From the NCBI GenBank assembly GCA_020343575.1, contig CP070801.1:398515-427762 (forward strand): a DNA stretch of 29,248 nucleotides, written 5' to 3'. This document shows positions 21,644-29,230 of the stretch, piece after piece. This stretch comes from Candidatus Aenigmatarchaeota archaeon. GTDB lineage: Archaea > Aenigmatarchaeota > Aenigmatarchaeia > QMZP01. How positions within the stretch are numbered: position 1 is the first letter of the stretch; every line of letters begins with the position of its first letter. Made by a program: the position numbers and the translations under genes. The notes beneath the pieces are model-generated. The model searched no databases. It worked only from the letters and a program-made list of their open reading frames with translations, and was not told the origin of the DNA.

Positions 21644-22744
21644 ATGAATACGATTGAAAAGGCATTGATGCATGCATTGTTCGTGCACCTGCATCACAAC
21701 ATCGACAGGGTGATTGACTTTGAGGCGATCAATGAACTGAACCTTGAAGTCAGCAGACTCTTTTCAGGGGCATTGTTAGTGGGCCCGGGGGATGACGCAG
21801 CCGTCTTCAAAATACCCGGTACAGAGGGCTTACTCGTTGCCAAAATGGAAAGCCATTGCTCCCCAAACGTGCCACGGCCGTATGATGCTACCGCAACCTT
21901 GGTCTCAGGGGCATTGCGCGATGTTGTCGCTATGGGCGGAAGGCCAATGTTTCTTCTAAACTTCATCGGGACCCGCCCATTGGAACAGAAAGTGCTCGTC
22001 GGTCCCTGCGGGTTTGATGAGAAATGTACCTGTGGGGAATGCAAGGAGATGACGAGTAAGGAAAGGGTCGACCTGATGATGAATGGTTTGAGGGATATGT
22101 GTAGGGCCATGGATGTCTTCATTGTTGGCGGTGGGTTCTCCACTTCCTTCTCAGACATTGTCCCGGCAGCGGTGGGAGCAGTCATAGGAAAGCTGGTGGT
22201 CCAGGTGCCACTGACTAAGCCAGCTAAGGCAGTCGGAGACAACATTATCCTCATCGGGCAAACCGGAAATGACGGCAACGATAGCCTGTTCCGGGCAGGG
22301 GTGGTTAACCAGATGAGGCCAGCATTGGCTTTGTTTGAGGAAGAGAGACGGACCATGGAATCGACGCTGGCCGCTTTCCAGACCGGTAAGGTCAAGGCAT
22401 GTTCTGACCTGGGAGCAGCCGGGATCGGAGCGGGTGTTTGTGAATCAGCAAAGTACGGGGGTTTCGGAGCAGTAGTTGATCTGTCTTCTGTTTCTGTTAA
22501 GGTTGACGGCATCACCCCAGAAGAAATCCTTATCTGTGAAACCCAGGGCAGAATGCTAGTGCAGGTTGCGGGTGAGGACATTTCTGAAGTGTTGGAGGCA
22601 ATCAGATCTAAAGGAACAAAGGCAGATGTTATCGGGGCGATTACACGTGATGACAAACAGGTATTCACATACAAAGGCAAGACAGTGGCAATCATCCCGA
22701 ACAAACTCTCAGAAGCTGTCCTAAAAGAGTTGAAGGAGGAATAA
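21644..22744 (+). CDS. PurL/PurM-superfamily ATP-binding protein (PurL-like)
   Basis: A 366-residue member of the AIR synthase/FGAM synthase superfamily. The N-terminal half has LLVGPGDDAAVFKI, LLVAKMESHCSPNVPRPYDA and ALRDVVAMGGRPMFLLNFIG, matching the ATP/Mg-binding elements of PurL (KxESHNHPS, where this protein has Cys-Ser after His). The C-terminal half has ACSDLGAAGIGAGVCESA and CETQGRMLVQV, again PurL-like. It is about half the length of true archaeal PurL (about 700 residues) and forms a pair with the next gene, so it may act in purine synthesis or on a modified substrate. Arg is often encoded by CGN, unlike the neighbours, indicating transfer. AAAAAGGAGG precedes the ATG. Confidence 0.75.
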   Translation: MNTIEKALMHALFVHLHHNIDRVIDFEAINELNLEVSRLFSGALLVGPGDDAAVFKIPGTEGLLVAKMESHCSPNVPRPYDATATLVSGALRDVVAMGGRPMFLLNFIGTRPLEQKVLVGPCGFDEKCTCGECKEMTSKERVDLMMNGLRDMCRAMDVFIVGGGFSTSFSDIVPAAVGAVIGKLVVQVPLTKPAKAVGDNIILIGQTGNDGNDSLFRAGVVNQMRPALALFEEERRTMESTLAAFQTGKVKACSDLGAAGIGAGVCESAKYGGFGAVVDLSSVSVKVDGITPEEILICETQGRMLVQVAGEDISEVLEAIRSKGTKADVIGAITRDDKQVFTYKGKTVAIIPNKLSEAVLKELKEE

Positions 22745-22746
22745 CC

Positions 22747-23865
22747 ATGGGAGGCAAAGACGAATACGCAAAGGCCGGGGTTGATTACACCAAGATAGAA
22801 CCATTTAAGATGGCCATGATTGAGGCAGGAAGCCGGACCCTAAAATTCCCCAACCAGAGAGACGTATTCATTGAAGAGAAAAGTCTAGGAGCTCATGGGG
22901 TTGTTTTTGGGTATCGCGGATCACATCCTCACCTCTGGTGCAAAACCCAGGAAGGTCTGGGAAACAAAAACTGGATTGCTGAGTGGATGTATCAACACGC
23001 GGGAACCGGTAAAACCTACTATGAGGGCATAGGTATTGATACGGCCCTAATGGCTGCAAACGATGTGATTTGTCAGGGAGCCCTCCCAGTGGTTTATACA
23101 GACGAGGTAGCAGCCGGTGATAGCGAATGGTTTGATGATGAAAAGCGTAACCAGGTCTTGGCTGAAAGTTTCTATGAAGCCTGTAAGATGTGCAGGATGG
23201 CGCTGCCAGCCGGAGAGTCTCCAGCACTTCGCTATTTGATCAAAGCTCGATCGCCGGTAAAGAGTGCTCCTTCTATGTCAGGATCTGTTACCGGAATCAT
23301 TACCCCCAAAGAGAGAATGGTTACCGGAGAAAAGCTAACCCTTGGAGACCACATAATCGGAGCCACATCCTCTGGTCTGCATGCTAACGGAATCTCCTTA
23401 GTGATCAAACGCGCCCTGACACTCGAAGATAAGTTCCTTCACGTTTTGCCAAACAAACGTACTTTGGGAGAAGAATCCCTTATCCCGACACGCTCATATG
23501 TTAAGCTTGTTGAGGCCCTGCTTGATCAGGACATTGATATCCATTCCTTTCTTGCAGGCACGGGCAGCGGAATCTCAAAAATCGCTTATGACAAGAGACC
23601 ATTCACCTACCGTGTCAAGAATTGGGTTGATGTTCCCCCACTTTTCCGGTTTATGCGAGAGCTCGGTGTGAGCCTGGAGGATTGCCTCACAACATTCAAC
23701 TGGGGAATCGGCTTCTACATCTTTGTCCCCGAGGAAGAAGTGGATCGAACCCTAGAAGCGGGTTGGAATGCAGGGTATGAGCTCTTCGATCTGGGCCAGG
23801 TTGAGAAAGGGGAGCGCTGCGTTATCTTCGAACCAGAAGGGATAACCCTATACCCACCAGAATAA
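22747..23865 (+). CDS. PurM-like AIR synthase-superfamily protein
   Basis: A 372-residue protein resembling phosphoribosylformylglycinamidine cyclo-ligase (PurM). Family features: YEGIGIDTALMAANDVICQG (the IGIDxVAMxVND motif), then PALRYLIKARSPVKS in place of the usual GGETAEMPG, VTGIITPKE, LGDHIIGATSSGLHANGISL (the LASSGLHSNGYSL motif) and FNWGIGFYIFV (the FNMGIGM motif). An N-terminal extension of about 90 residues is longer than usual. It starts two bases after the PurL-like stop, with GGAGGAATAACC upstream, so the two are translationally coupled. CGN-rich arginine codons point to foreign origin. PurM activity is not certain because of the altered central motif. Confidence 0.75.
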   Translation: MGGKDEYAKAGVDYTKIEPFKMAMIEAGSRTLKFPNQRDVFIEEKSLGAHGVVFGYRGSHPHLWCKTQEGLGNKNWIAEWMYQHAGTGKTYYEGIGIDTALMAANDVICQGALPVVYTDEVAAGDSEWFDDEKRNQVLAESFYEACKMCRMALPAGESPALRYLIKARSPVKSAPSMSGSVTGIITPKERMVTGEKLTLGDHIIGATSSGLHANGISLVIKRALTLEDKFLHVLPNKRTLGEESLIPTRSYVKLVEALLDQDIDIHSFLAGTGSGISKIAYDKRPFTYRVKNWVDVPPLFRFMRELGVSLEDCLTTFNWGIGFYIFVPEEEVDRTLEAGWNAGYELFDLGQVEKGERCVIFEPEGITLYPPE

Positions 23866-23896
23866 TACGGGCTCTGACTCAAACCCAAAGGAATCC

Positions 23897-23938
23897 AATG
23901 AGAAGGGAAAGAAAAGGAGTAAAGGTTCCCTTCTCATT
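23897..23938. terminator. Perfect 13-bp hairpin after the PurM-like gene
   Basis: AATGAGAAGGGAA (23897-23909) and TTCCCTTCTCATT (23926-23938) are perfect inverted copies around a 16-base purine-rich loop. It lies 32 bases after the PurM-like stop, with no T-run following, so it is more likely an RNA-stabilising or processing element or a bacterial-type terminator lacking its tail. It also marks the edge of the foreign-looking segment, about 67 bases from the tRNA-Ser 3' end. Confidence 0.55.
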
Positions 23939-24018
23939 ATGTTGTCAACTTAAAGGGATATAAAACATAAAACATAATTGAGAAAAATTAAGCAGAAAAA
24001 AAAGCGCTGGGAGAGGGA

Positions 24019-24066
24019 TTTCCGTTTGGTTGCTGGATTCGCCAAAACCCGCTGGAGGTTTTGGCT
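24019..24066 (-). other. Predicted tRNA-Ser intron 2 (T-loop 59/60, 48 nt)
   Basis: TTCG (24072-24069) pairs with CGGA (24024-24021), with bulges AGA (24068-24066) and AAT (24020-24018). The intron carries a perfect 9-bp hairpin, GCCAAAACC with GGTTTTGGC (24065-24057 and 24049-24041). Removal restores T-loop TTCGAGT between GGGGG and CCCTC. The inner helix next to the bulge is not continuous, so this is a half-relaxed bulge-helix-bulge. Confidence 0.75.
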
Positions 24067-24098
24067 CTCGAACCCCCAAGCCCATACGGGCACACGCT

Positions 24099-24119
24099 AT
24101 CAGGCAGCCGAAGCTATGA
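24099..24119 (-). other. Predicted tRNA-Ser intron 1 (anticodon 37/38, 21 nt)
   Basis: TTGG (24125-24122) faces CCTG (24104-24101) with three pairs and one T-T mismatch. Bulges AGT and ATA flank the centre, and the intron contains AGC-TTCG-GCT, a UUCG hairpin. Cutting after the second base of each bulge removes 21 bases at the canonical archaeal position 37/38 and leaves anticodon GGA with A38. The motif is slightly relaxed. Confidence 0.75.
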
Positions 24120-24182
24120 CTCCAAGCGTGCTCCTTAGCCATTCGGACATCCCAGCACAATCAAAATTTTGGGTCGCTGTAA

Positions 24183-24371
24183 TCACTCTATGGATTTTAT
24201 TTTATCCTTTAAATCCTTCTTCTTTCCTGGTTTGATCTTTTCTACACAAGCCCTGCAGACACCGAGCTCATGGTCAAAACAGTTGCTACACACCATTGCA
24301 CCGCACATCTTGCAGGAGTAAGCGGGATTCGCAAGATCCTTGCAGTGCATGCATATACCTGCTTTTTCCAT
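24183..24371 (-). CDS. 62-residue zinc-finger protein
   Basis: A small protein with eight Cys in paired order: CMHC, YSCKMC, VCSNC and CRAC, plus His32, followed by a basic tail (KIKPGKKKDLKDKIK). This spacing suits two interleaved zinc sites of the B-box/HIT/treble-clef kind. Such orphan zinc fingers are common in archaea and may bind RNA, DNA or protein; the function is unknown. The ATG at 24371 follows directly on TATATA sequence, so the mRNA is probably leaderless. It diverges from the DHH phosphoesterase gene. Confidence 0.75.
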   Translation of the reverse strand: MEKAGICMHCKDLANPAYSCKMCGAMVCSNCFDHELGVCRACVEKIKPGKKKDLKDKIKSIE

Positions 24372-24372
24372 A

Positions 24373-24396
24373 TATATACTTCAGAATAAGTATATA
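24373..24396. promoter_or_regulatory. Symmetrical divergent promoter (TATATACTT / AAGTATATA)
   Basis: TATATACTT (24373-24381) and AAGTATATA (24388-24396) are exact inverted copies with a 6-base spacer in the 35-base gap between the zinc-finger and DHH genes. Each half contains a TATA-like core at roughly the distance needed for leaderless transcription of one of the two genes. The arrangement could be a shared divergent promoter or an operator for a dimeric regulator. Confidence 0.5.
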
Positions 24397-24406
24397 AAAT
24401 GATTAT

Positions 24407-25351
24407 ATGAAGACAACCATATTAACCCATGCGGACTGCGATGGGATGTGCGCAGGAGCGATTGCCCTTGCGAGATTCCCCGATGCGAATGTATTCTTCA
24501 CAAAACCCGTTTCCCTTTATCATGACCTCCAGAAAACAGAAGCAGACAGAATAGTAATAACAGATATCGCCCTGACAAAACGGGATGCCCCAAACATCCT
24601 GAGACTCTTTGGAGAAAAGAAGGGAATCCTTTACTTCGATCACCACATAGTCCCCAAGAGTGTAAAGAAACAGGAAATAGGGAAGAGAGTGAAGGTATTC
24701 ATTCATGAAAAGGATACGAGCTCCTCTGAGATGATATACAAGTATTACCAGAAGGATATTCCGAGGGAGAGGGTTTGGGTTGCGATTTATGGAGCGATAG
24801 GTGATTACTCAGACGATACGGAATTCGTGAAGGAAAGGATCCTAAACTGGGACAGAAGGGCGTTGTTCTTCGAGGTTTCCACAATAGTCCTGGGCATAAA
24901 GAACGATGAGTTCGAAGGCTATGATGCAAAGAGAAGGATAGTCAGCACCCTTGCAAAGGGTGAAAACCCCTCTGACGTACCGGGTCTTGTGAAATCCGCA
25001 AAGGAGGCGGTGAATAGGGAATTTGACCTCTATGAGATCATAAAAAAGAAGGCGAAAACCTACGGTAATATTGCATACGTCAAGGACCTCCCCTCATTCG
25101 GTTTCAGGGGACCGTCCGCTCTTTTTTCTGCAACCACCAGGGAAAAGCCACTGGGTCTCTACGTCCACACAAGAGAGAGGTATATAGATGTAACCATGAG
25201 AGCCAGAGCGAAGCTCAAGCTTAATGAACTCGCAGAAGACGCAGCTGAGGCGGTTAAGGGGTCCGGAGGAGGCCACCCAGAAGCTGCAGGAGCGAAGATA
25301 CCCATAGGTAGCTTCAACACCTTTCTTAAGAAGCTGGACAAGATGATTTAG
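24407..25351 (+). CDS. DHH-family phosphoesterase (RecJ/nanoRNase-like)
   Basis: A 314-residue DHH-DHHA1 protein. The N-terminal DHH domain has LTHADCDGMCAGAI (metal-binding His and Asp, residues 6-19), ITDIAL (about 51-56) and FDHHIV (about 77-82), plus GAIGDYSDD. The C-terminal DHHA1 domain has FSATTREKPLGLYVHTRE and the substrate-binding GSGGGHPEAAGAKIP. Such archaeal proteins are RecJ-like exonucleases or oligonucleotide phosphodiesterases; the sequence does not decide between them. Its stop overlaps the end of the convergent Rqc2 homolog by four bases. Confidence 0.9.
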   Translation: MKTTILTHADCDGMCAGAIALARFPDANVFFTKPVSLYHDLQKTEADRIVITDIALTKRDAPNILRLFGEKKGILYFDHHIVPKSVKKQEIGKRVKVFIHEKDTSSSEMIYKYYQKDIPRERVWVAIYGAIGDYSDDTEFVKERILNWDRRALFFEVSTIVLGIKNDEFEGYDAKRRIVSTLAKGENPSDVPGLVKSAKEAVNREFDLYEIIKKKAKTYGNIAYVKDLPSFGFRGPSALFSATTREKPLGLYVHTRERYIDVTMRARAKLKLNELAEDAAEAVKGSGGGHPEAAGAKIPIGSFNTFLKKLDKMI

Positions 25352-27435
25352 ATATAATCCCTGCCCACATATTCCATAACATCCCCCATACCCGAGGGTA
25401 TGGCTACCTGGAATTCATCAAGGGGTATTTGCTCTATCAGGCTCTTATCTTCTGGTCTTGCCTTTATCAGTATCTTACTCTTTATGTTCTTTGCCAGTTC
25501 CATGGACTTCTTGAACCCCGGTCTTACGGTTACAAAGTAATCAGAGTTCTTCCTAATCGACATCACAGGTCCGGCCATAACCTTCGCGACTCTTTCCTCC
25601 CTGTCTATCTTCACACCAACAGAGAGCTTTAGCTCCATATCCCTGTACCAAACCCTCTCACCATGTATCATGAAAGAGCCCTTTGGCAGGTACTGGCCTG
25701 AGGGTGGAGTTTTTGAAACCTGGTCCGGATTCACAGAGAAGATATCCACGTTTCCCATTCCTCTTGCCCATGCCTTGGAGTTGGCAGCAGCGAACTCAGC
25801 AGCTTCCTTTTTAGTCTCCTCAGGGATATCGTGACCCTCTGACTTTATGATAACGAACGCAGCTCCCGGGATGTCTGCGTGAAAAACCAGATCATTGCCT
25901 TCGGTGTGTTTCTTTATCAACATCTCGTTCTGGCTCGCGTTTCTCCCAGCCACAACCAGGAACCCTTGCGATGAGCGGAACCATTTGAACTTCTCAAACC
26001 ACTTTTTTCGCTTTCTCTTGGGTTTGTCCTCCAGGGGAGCTTCCAAGGGTGTTTCCAGAACTGTTTCCTCCCATTCTGTTTCTTTTGATTCTTCTTCCAT
26101 TCCTCTCTTCTCAACTGGGAAAACCTCTTTCCTGAAATCTCTTTGATCCTGCTCCAGAACCTCCTTCTCTGCCCGCTCAAGTTTCTCCTCATGTTCTCCC
26201 TTTGCTTCTTCTGTTCCCCCAAATTTTCTCTTTGCCCACTTAGCATCCTCATAGTATTTCTGAGCGTTCTCCTCAGGGGTCTTCCTTATATCTATCAGGA
26301 CATCCTTTCCCCCGAGATCCAGTATCACAACACCGTCGTTCTCCCTTATCTCCTTTATAGCTTCAGCCTCCGGCGTCCCTTCAGATTTTATCCTCTGCTT
26401 TATCTCACCCCAAGAAAGCCCAGAATCCTTCGCCTTCCTTATCCCGTTCAGTACGCCTTCGACTATTGTGTAGTTATTATAAATCCTCTCAGCACACTCC
26501 CTTGAATCCTTCTCAATACTTTCCCATTTCTCCAGCGCTTCTTCCTGACGCTCAACTATCCTCTCCACCTTCTCCTTTTTCCCCTCTACCGTCTTTTTTA
26601 CCTCTTTCTTGACGGTTTCTATCTCCTGCCCGGAGAAGAATTCATCCAAAGCCTCTGAAAAGCTTCCGAACGGTTTTGATTCTCTTTCCTTGAATATCTC
26701 CAACGGGAATGGTGAAACAGTTTCATCATAAACCCCGGGATTCGGCTTTTCACTTTCAATGCTTACAATAACCTCATGCAGTTTTAGAATCTCATTGAAA
26801 CTCAGATCGCTTGTAAGATTGCCTTCATCAATCTTCGCTCTCGAGCAAATCTCTGATGCATACACAGAACCAAACCCGAGATTCTTTGCAAGGTAAGCTA
26901 TCGTTTTCTTCTCTGCTATTGCAAGGGATCTTTTCAGGGAATCCAGGTCGAGCTCGAAAGGATTCGAAGGTTTTGGGGGATATTTGTATGGACCCTTGGG
27001 TTTTATTTCCCTGTCCCTCCATCTCTGAACCTGCAGGGACATTATAACCTTGTAGGATGTGTCGCAGAGAATAACGTTTCCTGGTGAGAGAAGCTCAAAA
27101 ATCAATACGCTCTCCTTTGTGGATATCTCAACTATCCTGTCAAAATCATGCTGTTTAGCATCAAGGATCTTCTTTCCCATCAGATGCTTCCTAAGGAACA
27201 TGCAGAAACTCGGCGGCTCCTGGGGTATCGCTTTCTTTCGCTTAGTAAGGAACATCTTCTGGTTGTCAACATAGAGCCAGAACGCCCCTTTTGCAGGGAC
27301 GAATATCTCGAAGAGGAACTGCTTTGTTTTCCCTCCATACTGATAGATCTTCCTAAACATTCCTCCTGCTAAATTCTCTCTCAATTCCTTTACCAGGAAT
27401 TTCAGATCCAAAGACGTAATTTCTGTTTTCTCCAT
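25348..27435 (-). CDS. Rqc2/NEMF/RqcH homolog (NFACT protein)
   Basis: Archaeal member of the NFACT family, which binds 60S/50S-nascent chain complexes on stalled ribosomes and, in several lineages, adds C-terminal tails to the stalled peptide. The NFACT-N domain covers about residues 1-200 (TSLDLKFLVKELRENLAGGM, FELLSPGNVILCD), followed by a helix-hairpin-helix region, a long coiled coil (about 260-330, 380-450) and the NFACT-R domain at about 490-610 (FRSSQGFLVVAGRNASQNEM, NDLVFHADIPGAAFVII). A charged linker lies between. Length (695 residues) is normal. It is convergent with the DHH gene and 29 bases downstream of the TatD gene on the same strand, probably one transcription unit. Confidence 0.9.
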   Translation of the reverse strand: MEKTEITSLDLKFLVKELRENLAGGMFRKIYQYGGKTKQFLFEIFVPAKGAFWLYVDNQKMFLTKRKKAIPQEPPSFCMFLRKHLMGKKILDAKQHDFDRIVEISTKESVLIFELLSPGNVILCDTSYKVIMSLQVQRWRDREIKPKGPYKYPPKPSNPFELDLDSLKRSLAIAEKKTIAYLAKNLGFGSVYASEICSRAKIDEGNLTSDLSFNEILKLHEVIVSIESEKPNPGVYDETVSPFPLEIFKERESKPFGSFSEALDEFFSGQEIETVKKEVKKTVEGKKEKVERIVERQEEALEKWESIEKDSRECAERIYNNYTIVEGVLNGIRKAKDSGLSWGEIKQRIKSEGTPEAEAIKEIRENDGVVILDLGGKDVLIDIRKTPEENAQKYYEDAKWAKRKFGGTEEAKGEHEEKLERAEKEVLEQDQRDFRKEVFPVEKRGMEEESKETEWEETVLETPLEAPLEDKPKRKRKKWFEKFKWFRSSQGFLVVAGRNASQNEMLIKKHTEGNDLVFHADIPGAAFVIIKSEGHDIPEETKKEAAEFAAANSKAWARGMGNVDIFSVNPDQVSKTPPSGQYLPKGSFMIHGERVWYRDMELKLSVGVKIDREERVAKVMAGPVMSIRKNSDYFVTVRPGFKKSMELAKNIKSKILIKARPEDKSLIEQIPLDEFQVAIPSGMGDVMEYVGRDYI

Positions 27436-27464
27436 GGTTAAGAATTAGTCCCCAGAGATTAAAT

Positions 27465-28208
27465 TTATATGTCTAGGGAAAAGAACTTGATTGCGTTTTT
27501 CCTAGCATATTCCAGAACTTCTTCCTTCGAAACCTTCTTTATGTCAGCAATCTTCTCTGCAGATATCTTTATGTTCCATGGGTAGTTGGGTTCGGGTTTG
27601 TTCGGTGAAAGCCAGGGAGCATCTGTTTCCAATAGAACCTTTTCCAGTGGTATGAGCTTAACCAGTTTTCTGTGGTTCTTAGAAAAGCACACCTGCGTTG
27701 AAACAGATATCCAGAATCCACTGTCCAGAATCTCTTGTGCTAGCTCCTTTGACCCAGAGTAGCAGTGAAAAACACACCTGACACCGGAATCCCTAACCAT
27801 GTCAAAACACTCTTGTTCAGCGTCCCATGAGTGTATGACTAGGGGGATATTGGTTTTCTTTGTGATGTCAATAAACTTCTGGAAGATTTTCTTCTGCTCT
27901 TCTCTCTTACCGGGATCCTTTTCCCAGTGGTAATCTAGTCCGCACTCCCCAACCCCAACTATTTTATCGCGATTTTCCTCGATCAGTTTCAAAACACCTT
28001 CATGGTCTGTCCCCTCTGTGGGGTGATATCCGAGTGTTGGAAAAACGAAGCCTTTATTCTTTTCAGCCAACTCCAGAACCCTCAGACCCTCACCATACCT
28101 TGCAGAAGACGTGATTATCCCAAGCATTTCTTTTTTTGCTCTCAGAACTACTTGATTCACGTTCTTATATGCTCCTGGAAAGCAAAGATGGCAGTGTATG
28201 TCAATCAT
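27465..28208 (-). CDS. tatD: TatD-type metal-dependent deoxyribonuclease
   Basis: A TIM-barrel metallohydrolase of the TatD family, about 247 residues. All metal ligands are visible: DIHCHL at the N-terminus, VGECGLDYHW (Glu), VIHSWDAE, FHCYSG and LETDAPWLSPN (Asp), and YPWN. TatD enzymes are 3'-5' exonucleases or related hydrolases. I start at ATG 28208, since only a TTG lies upstream in frame and MIDIHCHL is the usual N-terminus. An A/T-rich stretch at about 28230-28250 is shared with the divergent deoxyribosyltransferase-like gene. Confidence 0.9.
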   Translation of the reverse strand: MIDIHCHLCFPGAYKNVNQVVLRAKKEMLGIITSSARYGEGLRVLELAEKNKGFVFPTLGYHPTEGTDHEGVLKLIEENRDKIVGVGECGLDYHWEKDPGKREEQKKIFQKFIDITKKTNIPLVIHSWDAEQECFDMVRDSGVRCVFHCYSGSKELAQEILDSGFWISVSTQVCFSKNHRKLVKLIPLEKVLLETDAPWLSPNKPEPNYPWNIKISAEKIADIKKVSKEEVLEYARKNAIKFFSLDI

Positions 28209-28261
28209 AATCTTTATAATGAACAAAGAATATATTAAATATTTTCAAAAAAAGTGGTATT

Positions 28262-28696
28262 ATGAAAATTGTTATATGCGGCAGCATCAATTTCCCAGAA
28301 AAGATAAAGGAAATTGAGAAACAACTTGTTGAAAAAGGACATGACGTTGTGATACCATACGGTGTAGAGAAATATGATGTAAAAAACTACAGTGAAGCTG
28401 AAAGCTTGAAACAAAAAGATGACTATGTAAAGAATGTAAAACCCGAACTAACCATAAAACACTTCGATGAGATAAAGAACAGCGATGCCATACTCGTGGT
28501 GAATGTGGAGAAGAGGGGCATACCCAATTACATAGGAGGGGCAACCTTTGCCGAGATTATGTTTGCATTCTACCACAAAAAGAAGATATTCCTGCTAAAT
28601 CCAATACCCACTCATGAAAAAACTGATTTTTTCCGGGAAGAGATAGAGTGTACCCAACCTGTTGTGATAAACGGTAACCTGGGTTTGATAAAATAA
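28262..28696 (+). CDS. Nucleoside 2-deoxyribosyltransferase-like Rossmann protein
   Basis: A 144-residue alpha/beta protein. The start KIVICGSINFPEKIKEIEKQ has the glycine-rich first strand-loop (ICGS) found in nucleoside 2-deoxyribosyltransferase and related nucleotide-binding folds. The later segments SDAILVVNVEKRGIPNYIGG and FAEIMFAFYHKKKIFLLNP contain an Asp-A-I-L-V-V-N core and a Glu that fits the catalytic Glu of the family (G-x-x-x-x-A-E-I). A role in nucleotide salvage or cleaning is likely but the substrate is unknown. It diverges from tatD and converges on the next gene. Confidence 0.7.
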   Translation: MKIVICGSINFPEKIKEIEKQLVEKGHDVVIPYGVEKYDVKNYSEAESLKQKDDYVKNVKPELTIKHFDEIKNSDAILVVNVEKRGIPNYIGGATFAEIMFAFYHKKKIFLLNPIPTHEKTDFFREEIECTQPVVINGNLGLIK

Positions 28697-28699
28697 ATT

Positions 28700-29230
28700 C
28701 TAGCAAACCTTTTCTCCCTGCTCTTCCATAAGGGTCTGGTTGACATAGACAGGGGTTGCTGTCCTCACAGCGATGGCGATTGCATCGCTAGGCCTTGAAT
28801 CAAGATTCAGAATCCTCCTCCCCTGCACCACAAAAAGTCTTGCAAAGTATGCGTTCTCCCTTAAATCAGTAATCTTTACCATTATCGGTTTCATGTCAAA
28901 GGCATCGAGTACATTTCTCATAATGTCATGGGTTGTTGGTCTGAAACCCATAACCCCCTCGAGACCATCCTTTATCGACTTGGTCTGGAACTCGTTCGTA
29001 ACCATTGACAGTCTCCTACAGCCAGAAAAGAGATATATCTGGTCTTCATCCACATCAATGCTGGCTCTGGAGAACCCATCAATGGAGAGTTGTGGTATAT
29101 TTACCAGTTCCTCGTAAGTCAAGTTTTGCTTACCCTCATAAATAACCATACCTATGGGACTAAAACCCGCTACGTATATCCCAATCAACACTCCTATCAA
29201 CAGTATAGCAATACCTATTAGTATTTTCAT
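28700..29230 (-). CDS. Membrane-anchored bifunctional nuclease (BFN/DUF151) domain protein
   Basis: A 176-residue protein. Residues 1-30 form a hydrophobic anchor (ILIGIAILLIGVLIGIYVAG), which puts the rest outside or at the membrane. The domain from about residue 50 to 170 shows the DUF151 pattern: QIYLFSGCRRLSM in place of the usual V-x-L, then ARLFVVQGRRILNLDSRPSD ending in AIAIAVR, the hallmark of bifunctional nuclease domains. A C-terminal Cys ends the protein. The start at 29230 is in the window, with little sequence left upstream to see a promoter. Confidence 0.82.
   Translation of the reverse strand: MKILIGIAILLIGVLIGIYVAGFSPIGMVIYEGKQNLTYEELVNIPQLSIDGFSRASIDVDEDQIYLFSGCRRLSMVTNEFQTKSIKDGLEGVMGFRPTTHDIMRNVLDAFDMKPIMVKITDLRENAYFARLFVVQGRRILNLDSRPSDAIAIAVRTATPVYVNQTLMEEQGEKVC

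Larger units (their letters stand above)
24005..24156 (-). tRNA. tRNA-Ser(GGA) with two predicted introns (anticodon loop, T-loop)
   Basis: On the minus strand, acceptor GCTGGGA (24156-24150) pairs with TCCCAGC (24012-24006); the next base G (24005) is the Ser discriminator G73. D-arm, anticodon stem CACGC/GCGTG, long variable arm GCCC-GTAT-GGGC and T-stem GGGGG/CCCTC are present. The locus is about 151 bases before G73, too long by nearly 70. A canonical intron after position 37 (24099-24119) leaves the loop TTGGAGA with anticodon GGA. A T-loop intron (24019-24066) leaves TTCGAGT. The spliced tRNA is 82 bases plus G73. CCA is not encoded. The 3' end faces the foreign-looking purine gene segment. 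Confidence 0.85.

Noticed and set aside
21694..22704. 336-residue open frame on the minus strand
   Set aside because: It lies wholly antisense to the PurL-like gene, has a Ser/Pro/Thr-rich sequence without any motif, and is an effect of that gene's codon bias.
20605..24004. Attachment-site direct repeats of the tRNA-Ser or tRNA-Leu 3' ends at the far borders
   Set aside because: I searched by eye for copies of the 3' tRNA sequences near 16-17.5 kb and 20.6-20.9 kb and found none.
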